Shown here: positions 10,505-22,163 of the stretch, in pieces
How the letters are laid out: every line of letters begins with the position of its first letter
Numbering within the stretch: the stretch's first letter is position 1
Origin: an uncultured Pelagibacteraceae bacterium
Lineage (GTDB): Bacteria > Pseudomonadota > Alphaproteobacteria > Pelagibacterales > Pelagibacteraceae
Direction of reading: 5' to 3'
Length of the DNA: 43,338 nucleotides
Assembly (NCBI GenBank): GCA_902624045.1
Contig: CACNVX010000008.1
Span: forward strand, 1-43,338
Notes under the pieces: model-generated
Database searches by the model: none
Told to the model about the DNA's origin: nothing
Seen by the model: the letters and a program-made list of their open reading frames with translations, nothing else
Made by a program: the position numbers and the translations under genes

Positions 10505-11489
10505 TCCTGGTAAAGGTTGGGGGCATTTTGTTTCTAAATTTTATTGTTACCAAATATTAGCTGCAGAATTAAACTCTAAAATTATTTTTTTTACAAAAAA
10601 ATCCACACAAGCTGAACATTATTTAAAACTTTCACCATATTGTGAAGAAGTAATTTATCTTGATGAGCCTAAAAAGGGAATTAATAAAACTTTACAAAAT
10701 ATAATATCATTTAAAAATAATATAAAAAAAATAAATAAGTTTTCGTTTAAAAAGTGTTTTGTCTTCCATCCATCCTTAAGATATTTACTTATTGCTAAAT
10801 TTTCAAAATCAAAAGAAGTTTGGGGTTTAGGATTAAAATTTCAAAACTTTTTCTTAAAAAAAAATAGAAAATTATATTCTAGTTTTTTTTCAAATACAAT
10901 TCGTAATGATAATGAAACTTTGGAATTTGTAAAAAAAATTACATTGAATTCTAATTTTAAATTTAAACCACTTTATAGTTATAATAAGAAATTAAGAGAT
11001 ACAGTTGGTATTATCATTGCTGCATCTGGTTTTGAAAAAAGATGGTCAATTCAAAACTATATAGAGATCATAAACTTTTTAAAAAAAAAAAATTATAGAA
11101 AATTTTTAATAATTAGTGGTACTGATCAATATGAGGATGAAGAAATGATCAGAAAAAAATTCAATGATACAGAAATAATATTTACATCAGGAAAAAAAAT
11201 TAAAGATATAATTCCTTATTTAATGAAATGTAAATTTTGTATTGGAAATGATACAGGTTTTGCACATTTATCAACAAATTTAGATATACAAACATTTATG
11301 ATTTATGGTGATTGTCCACCACAATTATATTCGGATCTTATTTATCCTATAGATATAGAAAATAATCTAGTGAGATCTTCCAATTCTATTCACAGTATTA
11401 CTGCCGATAAAGTAAAAAAAGAATTAACTAATTTTTTTAATAGGAGAGGTGGCCGAGTGGTTGAAGGCGCACGCTTGGAAAGCGTGTAA
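10482..11489 (+). CDS. GT9-like (heptosyltransferase-type) glycosyltransferase; frame ends inside tRNA-Ser
   Basis: The product (335 residues as read) resembles GT9 enzymes such as ADP-heptose:LPS heptosyltransferases: a GT-B fold with an N-terminal half starting [16 protein letters not shown] and a C-terminal donor-binding half with [13 protein letters not shown] near 255-267. The classical start of Lys/Arg-Ile-Leu plus a Gly-rich loop supports the ATG at 10482, which overlaps the methyltransferase end by 23 bases. The natural protein end is probably around ELTNFF (to about 11438). No stop occurs there, and the frame continues 47 bases into the tRNA-Ser gene to a TAA at 11487-11489, so the last 15 residues are coded by tRNA sequence. 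A single extra T in the T7 run at 11432-11438 would create a TAA directly before the tRNA, so an indel or slippage is possible. Confidence 0.8.
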   Translation: MNRILIIDPGKGWGHFVSKFYCYQILAAELNSKIIFFTKKSTQAEHYLKLSPYCEEVIYLDEPKKGINKTLQNIISFKNNIKKINKFSFKKCFVFHPSLRYLLIAKFSKSKEVWGLGLKFQNFFLKKNRKLYSSFFSNTIRNDNETLEFVKKITLNSNFKFKPLYSYNKKLRDTVGIIIAASGFEKRWSIQNYIEIINFLKKKNYRKFLIISGTDQYEDEEMIRKKFNDTEIIFTSGKKIKDIIPYLMKCKFCIGNDTGFAHLSTNLDIQTFMIYGDCPPQLYSDLIYPIDIENNLVRSSNSIHSITADKVKKELTNFFNRRGGRVVEGARLESV

Positions 11490-11532
11490 AGGGGAAACTC
11501 TTTCATGGGTTCGAATCCCATTCTCTCCACCA
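11443..11532 (+). tRNA. tRNA-Ser (anticodon GGA)
   Basis: A complete class II tRNA of 90 bases. The acceptor stem GGAGAGG (11443-11449) pairs with 11522-11528, the anticodon stem CACGC/GCGTG holds the loop TTGGAAA (anticodon GGA, reading UCC and UCU), a long variable arm AAAGGGG...CTCTTT follows, and the T-arm has the canonical TTCGAAT loop. Discriminator A is at 11529 and CCA is encoded at 11530-11532. The 5' half overlaps the end of the upstream glycosyltransferase frame on the same strand. A strong hairpin terminator follows immediately. Confidence 0.97.
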
Positions 11533-13719
<2,187 letters not shown>

Positions 13720-13722
13720 AAA

Positions 13723-15003
13723 ATGAAGTTTTTTGAAACTTCAAAGTATCATTCCTTTAAAAAGTCAACTTATGTAACTTTAAGATGGATTGGTATAACA
13801 GGACAATTAATTGCAGTAAATTTTGTTTATTTTTTTATAAACTCTGATTTTGATTTTATTACATCTAACATAGTTATTTTTTTAGGTATTTTAAGTAATT
13901 TATATTTAATTTTTGTTTATAAAAAAACACAACTATCAGACAGATCAGCTTTTCTTTTTCTACTTATAGATATTTTACAATTAGGTTTTCTTCTTTATTT
14001 ATCTGGTGGAATCACTAATCCATTTGTAATTTTTATACTAATTCCAAGTGTTTTTTCATCATCAAATTTAAGCTTTAAAACAAATACATTATTGGTGACT
14101 TTGACAATAATTACAATTATATTTTTAACTTTTCATTACGAAGATTTGCCAATTAATTTAAATTCTGATTTCCATAATAATCATTATTTCTATTATTCCA
14201 TCCCCATATCTTTGATTATTGCTTTAGTTTTTTTAAATTATTTTGCAATGACTTTTGGAACACAAAATAGATTAAGAAAAGAAGCATTGGGAAAAATGGA
14301 AGAAGTAATGGCTAAAGAACATGAATTATTATCTTTAGGTGGTCAAGCAGCTGCTGCAGCACATTCTTTAGGTACTCCACTTTCAACAATAACAATTATC
14401 GCTCATGATTTAAGAAAGCAATTTAAGGGTCAGAAAGATATAGAAAAAGATATCGAATTATTAAACAGTCAGGTTGATCGATGTAACGGTATTTTAAAGC
14501 GTTTAACTCTTAACCCAGTCGAAGAAGATGAATTTATAGATAAAGATATTAGTATTAGGGACTATTTAAATGAAATTATTTTATCATTTAAAGAAATTAG
14601 TAAAAAAGATTTTATTTTTAATTTTGATCAAGACTCTAACCCAAAAAAAATAACTAAATCTATAGAAATTGTATATGGTTTAAGAAATTTTATTGGAAAT
14701 GCGAATAAATTTGCTAAAAGTACAATTTTTATCAATTTAAAAAGTGATAGCGAAACAACTGAAATAACAGTTGAAGATGATGGGGATGGTTATCCAAGAG
14801 ATATTGTCTCAAAAATTGGAGAGCCATATTTGAAATCAAATTATTCTAAAGACAGATCAAAGGAGGGGTTAGGTCTTGGATTGTTTATTGGGAAAACTTT
14901 ATTAGAAAAAAATTTTGCATTAGTAAATTGTATAAATTCTAAAACGCGCAGTGGAGCTGAAGTCAATATTAAATGGAAGAATAAAGAATTATTTAATATT
15001 TAG
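13723..15003 (+). CDS. regB: Redox-sensing histidine kinase of the RegB/PrrB/ActS family
   Basis: A 426-residue membrane sensor kinase. About six hydrophobic segments fill residues 20-180. Between them is GGITNPF at 95-101, matching the GGxxNPF quinone-binding heptapeptide conserved in RegB. The H-box [14 protein letters not shown] holds the phospho-accepting His at 214. Cys254, in [12 protein letters not shown], corresponds to the redox-active cysteine known in Rhodobacter RegB. The ATPase domain has an N-box around 322-330, G1 DDGDG at 352-356 and G2 GLGLGLF at 383-389. In relatives RegB senses the ubiquinone pool and thiol state and phosphorylates RegA to control energy metabolism. No response regulator is present in this window. 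Its end overlaps the convergent cobT stop by four bases. Confidence 0.93.
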   Translation: MKFFETSKYHSFKKSTYVTLRWIGITGQLIAVNFVYFFINSDFDFITSNIVIFLGILSNLYLIFVYKKTQLSDRSAFLFLLIDILQLGFLLYLSGGITNPFVIFILIPSVFSSSNLSFKTNTLLVTLTIITIIFLTFHYEDLPINLNSDFHNNHYFYYSIPISLIIALVFLNYFAMTFGTQNRLRKEALGKMEEVMAKEHELLSLGGQAAAAAHSLGTPLSTITIIAHDLRKQFKGQKDIEKDIELLNSQVDRCNGILKRLTLNPVEEDEFIDKDISIRDYLNEIILSFKEISKKDFIFNFDQDSNPKKITKSIEIVYGLRNFIGNANKFAKSTIFINLKSDSETTEITVEDDGDGYPRDIVSKIGEPYLKSNYSKDRSKEGLGLGLFIGKTLLEKNFALVNCINSKTRSGAEVNIKWKNKELFNI

Positions 15004-16799
15004 TGGTATTTTTTCTTTGTTTCAAATAATGAACTTAATTGAGATATCATAACATCTCCCAATTCATTCACGTCAGTTATTTTTATCGCTTTATTATAAT
15101 ATCTAGAAACATCGTGGCCAATTCCTATAGCTAAAACTTCGATATCAGATTTATTTTCAATAAATTTAACAATTTTTTTTAAATGTTTTTCTAAAAAATC
15201 TCCTGAATTTACTGAAAGTGTTGAGTCATCAACAGGAGCACCATCGGAAATTACCATTAAAATTTTTCTTTCTTCTTTTCTTTTTTTAATTCTATTATAT
15301 GCCCATGATATTGCTTCCCCATCAATATTTTCTTTAAGCAGGCCCTCTTTAAGCATTAGTCCCAAATTATTTTTTGCTTGCCTCCAATGAGTGTCAGCAC
15401 CTTTGTATATAATATGTCTTAAATCATTTAATCTACCTGGTGTTTTAGGTTTTGAATTTTTTGTCCAAAGCTCTCTACTTTGCCCTCCTTTCCAGTTTTT
15501 AGTTGTGAAACCTAAAATTTCAACTTTGACAGAACATCTTTCCAGAGTTCTAGACAAGATATCTGCACACAAAGCTGCAATAGTAATTGGTCTTCCTCGC
15601 ATAGATCCAGAATTATCAATTAATAAAGTTACTACTGTATCTTTGAAATCTAAGTCCTTCTCTTTTTTAAATGATAATGAATTATAAGGGTCCATTATAA
15701 TTCTTGGAAGTTTAGAGCTATCTAATAACCCTTCCTCTAAATCAAATTCCCAAGCCCTATTTTGTTTTGCAAGTAATTGTCTTTGAAGTTTATTTGCTAA
15801 TTTTGTAATAACATCTTGAAAACCAACTAGCTGTTGATCTAAACTTTTTCTAAGTTTAGTTGCTTCATCAGCGTTTTCTAAATTCTCAGCTTTTACTATT
15901 TCATCAAACTGTGTAGTAAATATTTTGTAATCAAGATTAATATTATCTATATTTTTTTTTACTATTTGTTCTGAACTTTGTTCATCTGATTCAACTTCGT
16001 TGAGTTGTTCATCTAGGTTAAATTCATCAATGCTATAATCAGCGTCTAAAGAGGCTTGGGTTTCCTGGTCATTGTTTTCATCTTTACTATCCTCATTATC
16101 ACTGCTTTGATCATCGTTTGAAGGATTGTCTTGGCCCTGATCCTGATTTTCCTCTTCCTTTTCGTTATCTTCGTCACCTTGAAAAATATCCATTTCTTCT
16201 AATATTTGAGAAAACTTTGATGAGTAAGTGTTTTGATCTTCTAAATTATTCATCAAAAATTCCCTGTGTTTTTCAATAGAATTTTCAAAATCTTTCTCCC
16301 AAAAATTTAAAATTCTAGAAGTTAGGGTATTTAACTTTATTTTATGAAAATTTTTAAGCATATATAATTCAAAAGCCTCTGCCACAGGCACATCTTCTTT
16401 CGTTTTTAATTGATCTTTTCTTTTACGATTAATTATTTGTGAATAGTTTTCATGAAAATTTTTTTCTATACCTTTGAGCATTTGCCCCCCTAAAGCCTCA
16501 TATCTAATCTTTTCAGCAATGTTATAAAGTGATCTTGAGGAAGTATTACTAGGTAGGTTTTTTTTATAAATTAAATCATCAGAAAATTTTTTTTTAAGCG
16601 CATTTGAGTCAGTCTCAGCACGAAGTCTTATAAAATCACTTGGATTAGTAAGATTATCGATTTCTAATGAAATTAAATCTTTATTTTTTTTGTTTTCTAA
16701 GTTTTTTTTATTTAAATCAAAATCATCTGAAATTACTTTTGCTGTTGAGTTTAAAGCAATTCTGAATTTTTCTTTTAAGTCTGTATCTCTAGAGCTCAT
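15000..16799 (-). CDS. cobT: CobT-type cobaltochelatase subunit (VWA protein)
   Basis: A 599-residue protein homologous to CobT, which with CobS forms the AAA+ chaperone part of the aerobic CobNST cobaltochelatase. The first 200 or so residues are helical, followed by a very acidic low-complexity stretch rich in Asp, Glu, Asn and Gln (about 210-260). The C-terminal von Willebrand A domain has an intact metal-ion-dependent adhesion site DNSGS at 395-399 and ISDGAP further on. It lies directly behind cobS with no spacer. No cobN or other corrin gene is present in the window, and SAR11 bacteria are generally regarded as vitamin B12 auxotrophs, so its partner may be something other than CobN. Homology is firm; function in this organism is open. 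Confidence 0.92.
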   Translation of the reverse strand: MSSRDTDLKEKFRIALNSTAKVISDDFDLNKKNLENKKNKDLISLEIDNLTNPSDFIRLRAETDSNALKKKFSDDLIYKKNLPSNTSSRSLYNIAEKIRYEALGGQMLKGIEKNFHENYSQIINRKRKDQLKTKEDVPVAEAFELYMLKNFHKIKLNTLTSRILNFWEKDFENSIEKHREFLMNNLEDQNTYSSKFSQILEEMDIFQGDEDNEKEEENQDQGQDNPSNDDQSSDNEDSKDENNDQETQASLDADYSIDEFNLDEQLNEVESDEQSSEQIVKKNIDNINLDYKIFTTQFDEIVKAENLENADEATKLRKSLDQQLVGFQDVITKLANKLQRQLLAKQNRAWEFDLEEGLLDSSKLPRIIMDPYNSLSFKKEKDLDFKDTVVTLLIDNSGSMRGRPITIAALCADILSRTLERCSVKVEILGFTTKNWKGGQSRELWTKNSKPKTPGRLNDLRHIIYKGADTHWRQAKNNLGLMLKEGLLKENIDGEAISWAYNRIKKRKEERKILMVISDGAPVDDSTLSVNSGDFLEKHLKKIVKFIENKSDIEVLAIGIGHDVSRYYNKAIKITDVNELGDVMISQLSSLFETKKKYH

Positions 16800-17774
16800 T
16801 TAAATTTGAATATTAACTAAAGACTCTGGTAATTCTTCCCCAAAACATCTCTGATAATATTCCGCGATAGTATTTTTTTCTATATCATCGCATTTATTTA
16901 GAAAAGTTACTCTAAAAGCGTAACCAGTGTCTTTAAAAATCTCAGAATTTTCTGCCCAGTGCAACACAGTTCTAGGGCTCATTACCGTTGAAATATCTCC
17001 TGCGATAAATCCCTTACGAGTAAGAGAAGCTACTTTTATCATATTAGCAACTTTTTCTTTACCTTTTGCATTATTTAAATTTTTATTTTTAGACAACACA
17101 ATATCCATTTCTCTATCTAGACTAAGGTAATTTAGTGTTGTAACGATATTCCATCTATCCATTTGACCTTGATTAATTTGCTGAGTTCCATGGTAAAGAC
17201 CGGTTGTATCTCCCAATCCAACTGTATTGGAAGTTGCAAATAATCTGAAAAATTTATTTTGTTTAATTACTTTATTTTTATCCAATAAAGTAAAATTACC
17301 TTCTGCTTCTAAAACTCTTTGAATAACGAACATAACATCTGGTCTACCAGCATCATATTCATCAAAAACAAGCGCAACTGGATTTTGGATTGACCAGGGC
17401 AAAATTCCCTCTTTAAATTGAGTAATCTGCTTGCCATCTTCAAGCACTATCGCGTCTTTTCCAATTAAATCTATTCTACTTATGTGACTATCTAAATTAA
17501 CACGTATGCAGGGCCAATTTAACCTTGCAGCAATTTGCTCTATGTGAGTAGATTTTCCAGTACCATGATATCCTTGAACTAAGACCCTCTTATTAAATGA
17601 AAATCCTGAAATGATAGCTAAGGTAGTATCTCTGTCAAATTTATAGTTTTTATCAATTTCGGGAACATAATCATTTTTTTTTGAAAATGCTTCAACTTCC
17701 ATTTCAGAATCAATTCCAAAAGTTTGTTTTAATGAAACTTTGATATCAGGCTCTATATTAAGATTTGGTGTCAA
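16800..17774 (-). CDS. cobS: CobS-type AAA+ ATPase (MoxR-like)
   Basis: A 324-residue AAA+ ATPase of the MoxR branch, homologous to cobaltochelatase CobS. Walker A is GYHGTGKST (residues 68-76), Walker B is ALVFDEYD (134-141), and a sensor-type FATSNT follows. CobS hexamers act with a VWA partner, CobT, to remodel a client; in B12 synthesis the client is CobN. The gene abuts cobT and its start overlaps the J-domain gene by 17 bases, so the three are one transcript. A chaperone-like role with the neighbouring J-domain protein is an attractive inference. The start at 17774 is the only reasonable one upstream of the conserved part. Confidence 0.94.
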   Translation of the reverse strand: MTPNLNIEPDIKVSLKQTFGIDSEMEVEAFSKKNDYVPEIDKNYKFDRDTTLAIISGFSFNKRVLVQGYHGTGKSTHIEQIAARLNWPCIRVNLDSHISRIDLIGKDAIVLEDGKQITQFKEGILPWSIQNPVALVFDEYDAGRPDVMFVIQRVLEAEGNFTLLDKNKVIKQNKFFRLFATSNTVGLGDTTGLYHGTQQINQGQMDRWNIVTTLNYLSLDREMDIVLSKNKNLNNAKGKEKVANMIKVASLTRKGFIAGDISTVMSPRTVLHWAENSEIFKDTGYAFRVTFLNKCDDIEKNTIAEYYQRCFGEELPESLVNIQI

Positions 17775-18291
17775 TTTTTTCTCTATAAGTGTTTTTTAGC
17801 TGAGTGTAAGCTAAAGTTATAAGTTTTAATTTTTCCTCGTATTTTTTATTTCCAGAATTCATATCAGGGTGAAATTTTTTAACAAGCACTTTGAATTTGT
17901 CTTGTATTTTCTTCCAATTTAAACCAACAGAAACACCCAGTATTCCAAATGCTTTTATGTCTTTATGATCAAATTTAAATTGACGCATATGATTATAATC
18001 TCCATTTATTTTGTCTTTATCCAGCTCATCTCTCAAAGTTGTATTCCATAGTACTTTGAAAAAATTATCAGAAGAACTGAAACTTTGTGTTGGTTTATGC
18101 CAAGTCATATCAGATTTTAAAAATTCAACTACTTGATCATCATTCATACCCGAAAAATAATTCCAGTTTTTATTAAATTCTCTAACATGCTCAAGACATA
18201 ACATTCTATATTTTTTACTATTATCTTTTTCAACAGGTGCTCTATATTCCCCAATTTCGTTACAATTATTCCAGTCACAAATATTTTTCAT
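17758..18291 (-). CDS. J-domain (DnaJ-like) co-chaperone with N-terminal Cys motif
   Basis: A 177-residue protein whose last 60 residues form a J-domain: AFGILGV...[22 protein letters not shown], with the HPD tripeptide that stimulates DnaK ATPase. The N-terminal part has CDWNNC near residues 5-10 and a later Cys in [11 protein letters not shown], a possible zinc or metal site. The J-domain sits at the C-terminus, unlike classical DnaJ. The same arrangement (J-domain gene followed by cobS and cobT, with bolA divergent) is a recurrent alphaproteobacterial neighbourhood from my recollection of such genomes. Likely role: recruit Hsp70 to a client of, or related to, CobST; this is inference. Confidence 0.85.
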   Translation of the reverse strand: MKNICDWNNCNEIGEYRAPVEKDNSKKYRMLCLEHVREFNKNWNYFSGMNDDQVVEFLKSDMTWHKPTQSFSSSDNFFKVLWNTTLRDELDKDKINGDYNHMRQFKFDHKDIKAFGILGVSVGLNWKKIQDKFKVLVKKFHPDMNSGNKKYEEKLKLITLAYTQLKNTYREKIDTKS

Positions 18292-18307
18292 GATATATAA
18301 TAAATAT

Positions 18308-18568
18308 ATGGATATAAATGAGTTAATTGCAATTGTAAAAAAAAATTTATTAGATCAACTAAATATTGAAAGTATTAATATAGAAGATAAATCTTTCCTT
18401 CACAAGAATCATCCAGGTAACCAAGAAGGAAAGTTTCATTTAAAGTTAACTATTGTATCTGAAGAGCTAAAAAAAATGAGCAGGATCGAGAGTAACAAAA
18501 AAATTTATAAAATTTTAAATAAGGAACTAAGAGAGTCAATTCATTCGATTCAAATTTTAATTTCCTAA
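18308..18568 (+). CDS. bolA: BolA family protein
   Basis: An 86-residue BolA-like protein, MDINELIAIVKKNLLDQLN at the N-terminus and HLKLTIVSEELKKMSRIESNKKIYKIL in the centre, matching the class II KH-like BolA fold; HKNHPGN contains a candidate His ligand. BolA proteins pair with monothiol glutaredoxins to handle [2Fe-2S] clusters. I place the start at 18308; an in-frame ATG at 18290 would overlap the start codon of the divergent J-domain gene and adds six residues unlike the family. Only 16 bases separate the two divergent starts, so their promoters must overlap. The 3' end overlaps the convergent aroB gene by 12 bases. Confidence 0.92.
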   Translation: MDINELIAIVKKNLLDQLNIESINIEDKSFLHKNHPGNQEGKFHLKLTIVSEELKKMSRIESNKKIYKILNKELRESIHSIQILIS

Positions 18569-19663
18569 ATAATCTCTTAAAAATAATTTTAAATTTGTTT
18601 GTGAATACTCCTTATTAAAAACCGGTGAGCCAATTTTTTTTAACAAGACTAAGCTTATATTTTTAGAATTATTTTTTTTATCTTTAATCATAAAAGATAA
18701 AATTTTATTTAAGTCTTTTAATTTAAAATATTTATTTATCGAGTAAGGCAATCCTGAATTTTTAATATGATCTGAGATCAACTTAAACTCTTTTTTATTA
18801 ATAACATTTTCCATCAGACTAAAATTAAGTGCTGTTTTCATTCCCAAAATAACAGCCTCTCCATGATTAAGTTTATTACTGTAACCTAAGCTCGCTTCAT
18901 AAGCGTGAGCAAAAGTATGACCAAAATTTAAAATTTTCCTTAAACCTGACTCTTTTTCGTCTTTTTCAACAATTTTTTTCTTAATTTTACAACTCTCATA
19001 AATTGATTTTTCAATGAATGGAGACGAAAGATTCAAAATTTTTTTATAATTTTTATTTAGGAAATTAAAGAACTTTTTATTATTAATTAATGAGTGTTTC
19101 AATATTTCTCCATATCCACAAACTAGCTCTCTTTTTGGTAAAGATTTAAGAAATTTTGTATCCGAGATCACAAGAGATGGTTGATAGAAGCTTCCAATTA
19201 AATTTTTACCATATTTTGAATTAATTCCGGTTTTTCCACCTATCGATGAGTCAACTTGCGCTAAAAGTGTCGTTGGAATATTTACAAACTTAAGACCTCT
19301 CTTAAACAGACTGGCTGCAAAACCACTAATATCCCCAGTTATTCCTCCACCAACCGAAATTAAACAATCTTGTCTTGAGAAATTTTCACTTAATAAGATT
19401 TCTAAAATATTATTGATACTTTTAAAATTTTTATTTTTCTCGTTTGAACTAAAATAATAAGTTAAAATTTTTTTATTTTTTAGTGATTTTTTAATATTTA
19501 AAATTAATTTTTTTGGAACTTTACTATCTACTACAAGAAAAAATTTTTTACTATAAATTGAGTTTTTTTTAAAAATTTTTAAAACTTGTGATGTTAAATT
19601 AGATCCTATAATAATTGGATATTTTTCTGTCTCTGTGCTTATATTCAATTTAATTTGTTTCAT
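18557..19663 (-). CDS. aroB: 3-dehydroquinate synthase
   Basis: Second enzyme of the shikimate pathway, converting DAHP to 3-dehydroquinate with NAD+ and a divalent metal. The 368-residue product has the family landmarks: NAD-binding GGGITGDISGFAASLFKRG, PTTLLAQVDSSIGGKTG around 130-145, the metal site KDEKESGLRKILNFGHTFAHA with its Glu and His, and LNHGEAVILGM. Length is normal. It starts before the aroK stop, overlapping by 14 bases, and forms an aroK-aroB pair, the usual order. Its tail overlaps convergent bolA by 12 bases. The gene is notably A/T-rich, with many lysine and asparagine codons. Confidence 0.97.
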   Translation of the reverse strand: MKQIKLNISTETEKYPIIIGSNLTSQVLKIFKKNSIYSKKFFLVVDSKVPKKLILNIKKSLKNKKILTYYFSSNEKNKNFKSINNILEILLSENFSRQDCLISVGGGITGDISGFAASLFKRGLKFVNIPTTLLAQVDSSIGGKTGINSKYGKNLIGSFYQPSLVISDTKFLKSLPKRELVCGYGEILKHSLINNKKFFNFLNKNYKKILNLSSPFIEKSIYESCKIKKKIVEKDEKESGLRKILNFGHTFAHAYEASLGYSNKLNHGEAVILGMKTALNFSLMENVINKKEFKLISDHIKNSGLPYSINKYFKLKDLNKILSFMIKDKKNNSKNISLVLLKKIGSPVFNKEYSQTNLKLFLRDYLGN

Positions 19664-20162
19664 AAATTCTTATAACTTTATTTGCGATTTCGGTTTTTGA
19701 GAGGTTGTCACATTTTATTTCATACAATGATTTTGAATAAATGTTAGACCGTTTTTTTATTAAATCAATTAGTTCTTTATCTGTAGCATTTATAGCCAAT
19801 GGTCTTTTTTTACTATTTTTAATCCTATCCAACAGTATATTGTCACTCCAATTGAGCCAAAAAGATAAATGATTTTTTAGAACTTCTTTTCTAATATTTT
19901 TATTTGTAAAAGCTCCACCACCTAGTGCAATTACAGCGGAATTTGACCTTAGCTTTTTCAACGTTGTATTTTCTTCAATTTTTCTAAAATATTCTTCACC
20001 TTTACTTTCAAAAATTTTTGAAATTGTAGTATTTAATATTTTCTCAATTTCTTTATCTATATCAATAAAATTTAATTTTAATTTATTTGCTACTAATGAG
20101 CCAATTGAACTCTTTCCTGATCCCATCATTCCCAAAAATACGAGGTTTTCTTTTATTTTCAT
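19650..20162 (-). CDS. aroK: Shikimate kinase
   Basis: Phosphorylates shikimate at the 3-position using ATP, fifth step of the chorismate pathway. From the ATG at 20162 the protein has 170 residues, the family norm, starting MKIKENLVFLGMMGSGKSS: the P-loop is GMMGSGKS at about 10-17, the shikimate-binding DIDKEIE follows near 33, and GGGAF lies near 78. An upstream in-frame ATG at 20225 would add 21 hydrophobic and basic residues without family support and would cross the start of the divergent small gene at 20220. The gene overlaps aroB by 14 bases. A divergent promoter must lie in 20163-20219. Confidence 0.96.
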   Translation of the reverse strand: MKIKENLVFLGMMGSGKSSIGSLVANKLKLNFIDIDKEIEKILNTTISKIFESKGEEYFRKIEENTTLKKLRSNSAVIALGGGAFTNKNIRKEVLKNHLSFWLNWSDNILLDRIKNSKKRPLAINATDKELIDLIKKRSNIYSKSLYEIKCDNLSKTEIANKVIRIYETN

Positions 20163-20219
20163 AAGTTTCTTTATTGAAAAAACATAAATATGTCTTAATT
20201 TGAAATTAACTAAAAGTAT

Positions 20220-20402
20220 ATGCAATTCTCTAAAAATACAAGTTCAGGTAAAGGAAGTTTTGTAATACTTCTAATTAAACTTATAATTGGATTAGGTATT
20301 ATTTTGGGTATTGTTTTTTTTCTTAGTACATTAGATTTTCCAGCACCAAAAAAAGAAATAGAAAAAATTATTCCAAATGAAAATTTCAAGATTGTTAAAT
20401 AA
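20220..20402 (+). CDS. Small single-pass membrane protein, unknown
   Basis: A 60-residue product that I do not recognise. It has a short polar N-terminus, one strong hydrophobic helix (about residues 15-40, VILLIKLIIGLGIILGIVFFL) and a basic C-terminal tail (KKEIEKIIPNENFKIVK). It begins 57 bases from the divergent aroK start and overlaps the following gene by 26 bases, which suggests co-translation with the exported protein downstream. No clear Shine-Dalgarno sequence precedes it. The hydrophobic pattern, absence of stops and tight overlap support it as a real gene; function is unknown. Confidence 0.6.
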   Translation: MQFSKNTSSGKGSFVILLIKLIIGLGIILGIVFFLSTLDFPAPKKEIEKIIPNENFKIVK

Positions 20403-22140
20403 GAAAAGCTTATTATTTGTATTTGTTTATCTTATTTTATCTATTTCAGTTTTTGCTGAAGACAAGCCAATTGATATTTGGAATTTGGATAAATCAGATA
20501 GCGATACTATCTCAGAAAATAATTCACCGATAGAAAAAGTCAAAACTGATAATCAGAAAAGTGTTTACGATTTACAGCTTAATAAGAAAAAAGAAACAAT
20601 AAAACTAGATAAAAAATTTTCATCAAAAGAAATTAAAATTGTTGGATTATATGACCCAAGTAAATATGGTTTGACCATGGACATGTGGTCTAATTCAGAT
20701 GGAAAGAGATTAAAGAACTTATTTAAAAATATCAGTAAGTTTAATCTTTCAAGAGACGCCACTGAAATAATGCATATTTCGCTTTTAACAAATGCTTATT
20801 CTCCAACTCAAAATATTACAGAGCAAGAATTTATGAATTTTAAATCTAATTGGTTAATAAAATATGCTAATTTAGAATTAATAGAGGAATACTTAATAAA
20901 AAATCAAATAATAAACCTTCACCCAAAGTTAACTAAACATTTGGTTGATAGTTATTTGTCAGCATCAAATGTTAAAAAGTCGTGTGAAATTTTTTCAAAA
21001 AATACAGAACCTCTTCAAGACGAATACTTATCAAAATTCAATTTATATTGCTTAATCAACTATGGAAAAAACGAGGAAGCACAACTAATTTTAGATTTAA
21101 AAAAAGAGTTGGGTTTTGATGATATTTACTTTGAAAAAAAAATAAATTATTTATTTGGATATTTAGATGAAATAGATAAAAAAATATCAGAAAACTCAAT
21201 TTTAGACTTTCATTTAGCGCACAGAACTGATCCAGATTTTATTTATGAACCAAATAAAGATACACCAAAGATAATTTGGAAATACCTCTCATCTGCAAAC
21301 TTATTATTTAAAATTGAGGATATTGAAATTACGGATATAGAAAAAATCTCTACTATAGAAAAAGCAGTAAGTGATAAAAATTATTCCGAAGATGATTTAT
21401 TTGAATTTTACAAAAAATTTCAATTTAATATTAACCAATTTATAAATGCAAAGGAAGCATATAAAACACTACCACCAATTGAAGGTCGTGCACTTTTGTA
21501 TCAACGGACTTTATTAACAAAAGATCCAAACTTAAAGCTAGAATTTATGAAAATGTTAAAAGATTCATTTATATTAAGTGACATAGGTGATGCTTTTGAT
21601 TTAGAATTAAAAAAGTTTTTAAGCCAAATAAATGCAGAAGATGTTCCTTCAAATTTTACAACATTTTACAGTGAAAATTTAAACAAAAAAGAAATTTCTG
21701 AAAAAAAAATTAAATTTAATAATAAAATATTACATCAATCAAAGCTTGTTAATTATTTTAATGGAGATTATTCAAAATCTAAAATTGAAGAGGATTTAGA
21801 TAAGTTTCTGAAAAAAATTAAAAAGGATAAAAAATATTCACTATCAAAAAAAGATATAATATTTTTAGAAGCTCTTAAATCTGATGGTATTAAAATATCA
21901 AAAAAATACGATAATTTATATAAAATTAATAAATACGAGATACCCGAGGATATACAGACAATGATTGATAATAATGAAATTGGAGCTGCTTTATTAAGAA
22001 TAATTGAAGTTATTGGACCTGATAAAATAGAAAATATTGATGAGGATACTATTTACTTTATTATTAATACCTTAAACCAATTAAATGTTAATTTAATAAG
22101 AAACAAACTTTTACTAAAAGTTCTTCCTTTAAAAGTTTAA
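20377..22140 (+). CDS. Exported helical protein of unknown function
   Basis: A 587-residue protein with a convincing Sec signal peptide: basic MKISRLLNKK, hydrophobic core LLFVFVYLILSISV, and a likely cleavage after FAE or VFA near residue 27. The mature part is Lys/Asp/Glu/Asn-rich and looks all-helical, with repeated patterns of amphipathic helices that may be TPR-like solenoid repeats; I see no catalytic motif and no clear domain. Two Cys, in KKSCEIF and YCLINYG, lie about 30 residues apart. It overlaps the small membrane protein upstream by 26 bases and precedes def by 23. A periplasmic scaffold working with that membrane protein is a guess. I do not recognise the family. Confidence 0.75.
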   Translation: MKISRLLNKKSLLFVFVYLILSISVFAEDKPIDIWNLDKSDSDTISENNSPIEKVKTDNQKSVYDLQLNKKKETIKLDKKFSSKEIKIVGLYDPSKYGLTMDMWSNSDGKRLKNLFKNISKFNLSRDATEIMHISLLTNAYSPTQNITEQEFMNFKSNWLIKYANLELIEEYLIKNQIINLHPKLTKHLVDSYLSASNVKKSCEIFSKNTEPLQDEYLSKFNLYCLINYGKNEEAQLILDLKKELGFDDIYFEKKINYLFGYLDEIDKKISENSILDFHLAHRTDPDFIYEPNKDTPKIIWKYLSSANLLFKIEDIEITDIEKISTIEKAVSDKNYSEDDLFEFYKKFQFNINQFINAKEAYKTLPPIEGRALLYQRTLLTKDPNLKLEFMKMLKDSFILSDIGDAFDLELKKFLSQINAEDVPSNFTTFYSENLNKKEISEKKIKFNNKILHQSKLVNYFNGDYSKSKIEEDLDKFLKKIKKDKKYSLSKKDIIFLEALKSDGIKISKKYDNLYKINKYEIPEDIQTMIDNNEIGAALLRIIEVIGPDKIENIDEDTIYFIINTLNQLNVNLIRNKLLLKVLPLKV

Positions 22141-22163
22141 AAATTAGTTTATTTATTCCATAA

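Noticed and set aside
8899..11532. Integrated element at tRNA-Ser
   Set aside because: No integrase, no direct repeat of the tRNA 3' end was seen, and the glycan genes lie on the 5' side of the tRNA.
15391..15687. Plus-strand 98-codon frame inside cobT
   Set aside because: It lies opposite the conserved VWA domain of CobT and shows no family features.
20163..20225. Longer shikimate kinase start at 20225
   Set aside because: The added residues do not match AroK and would overlap the divergent small gene.
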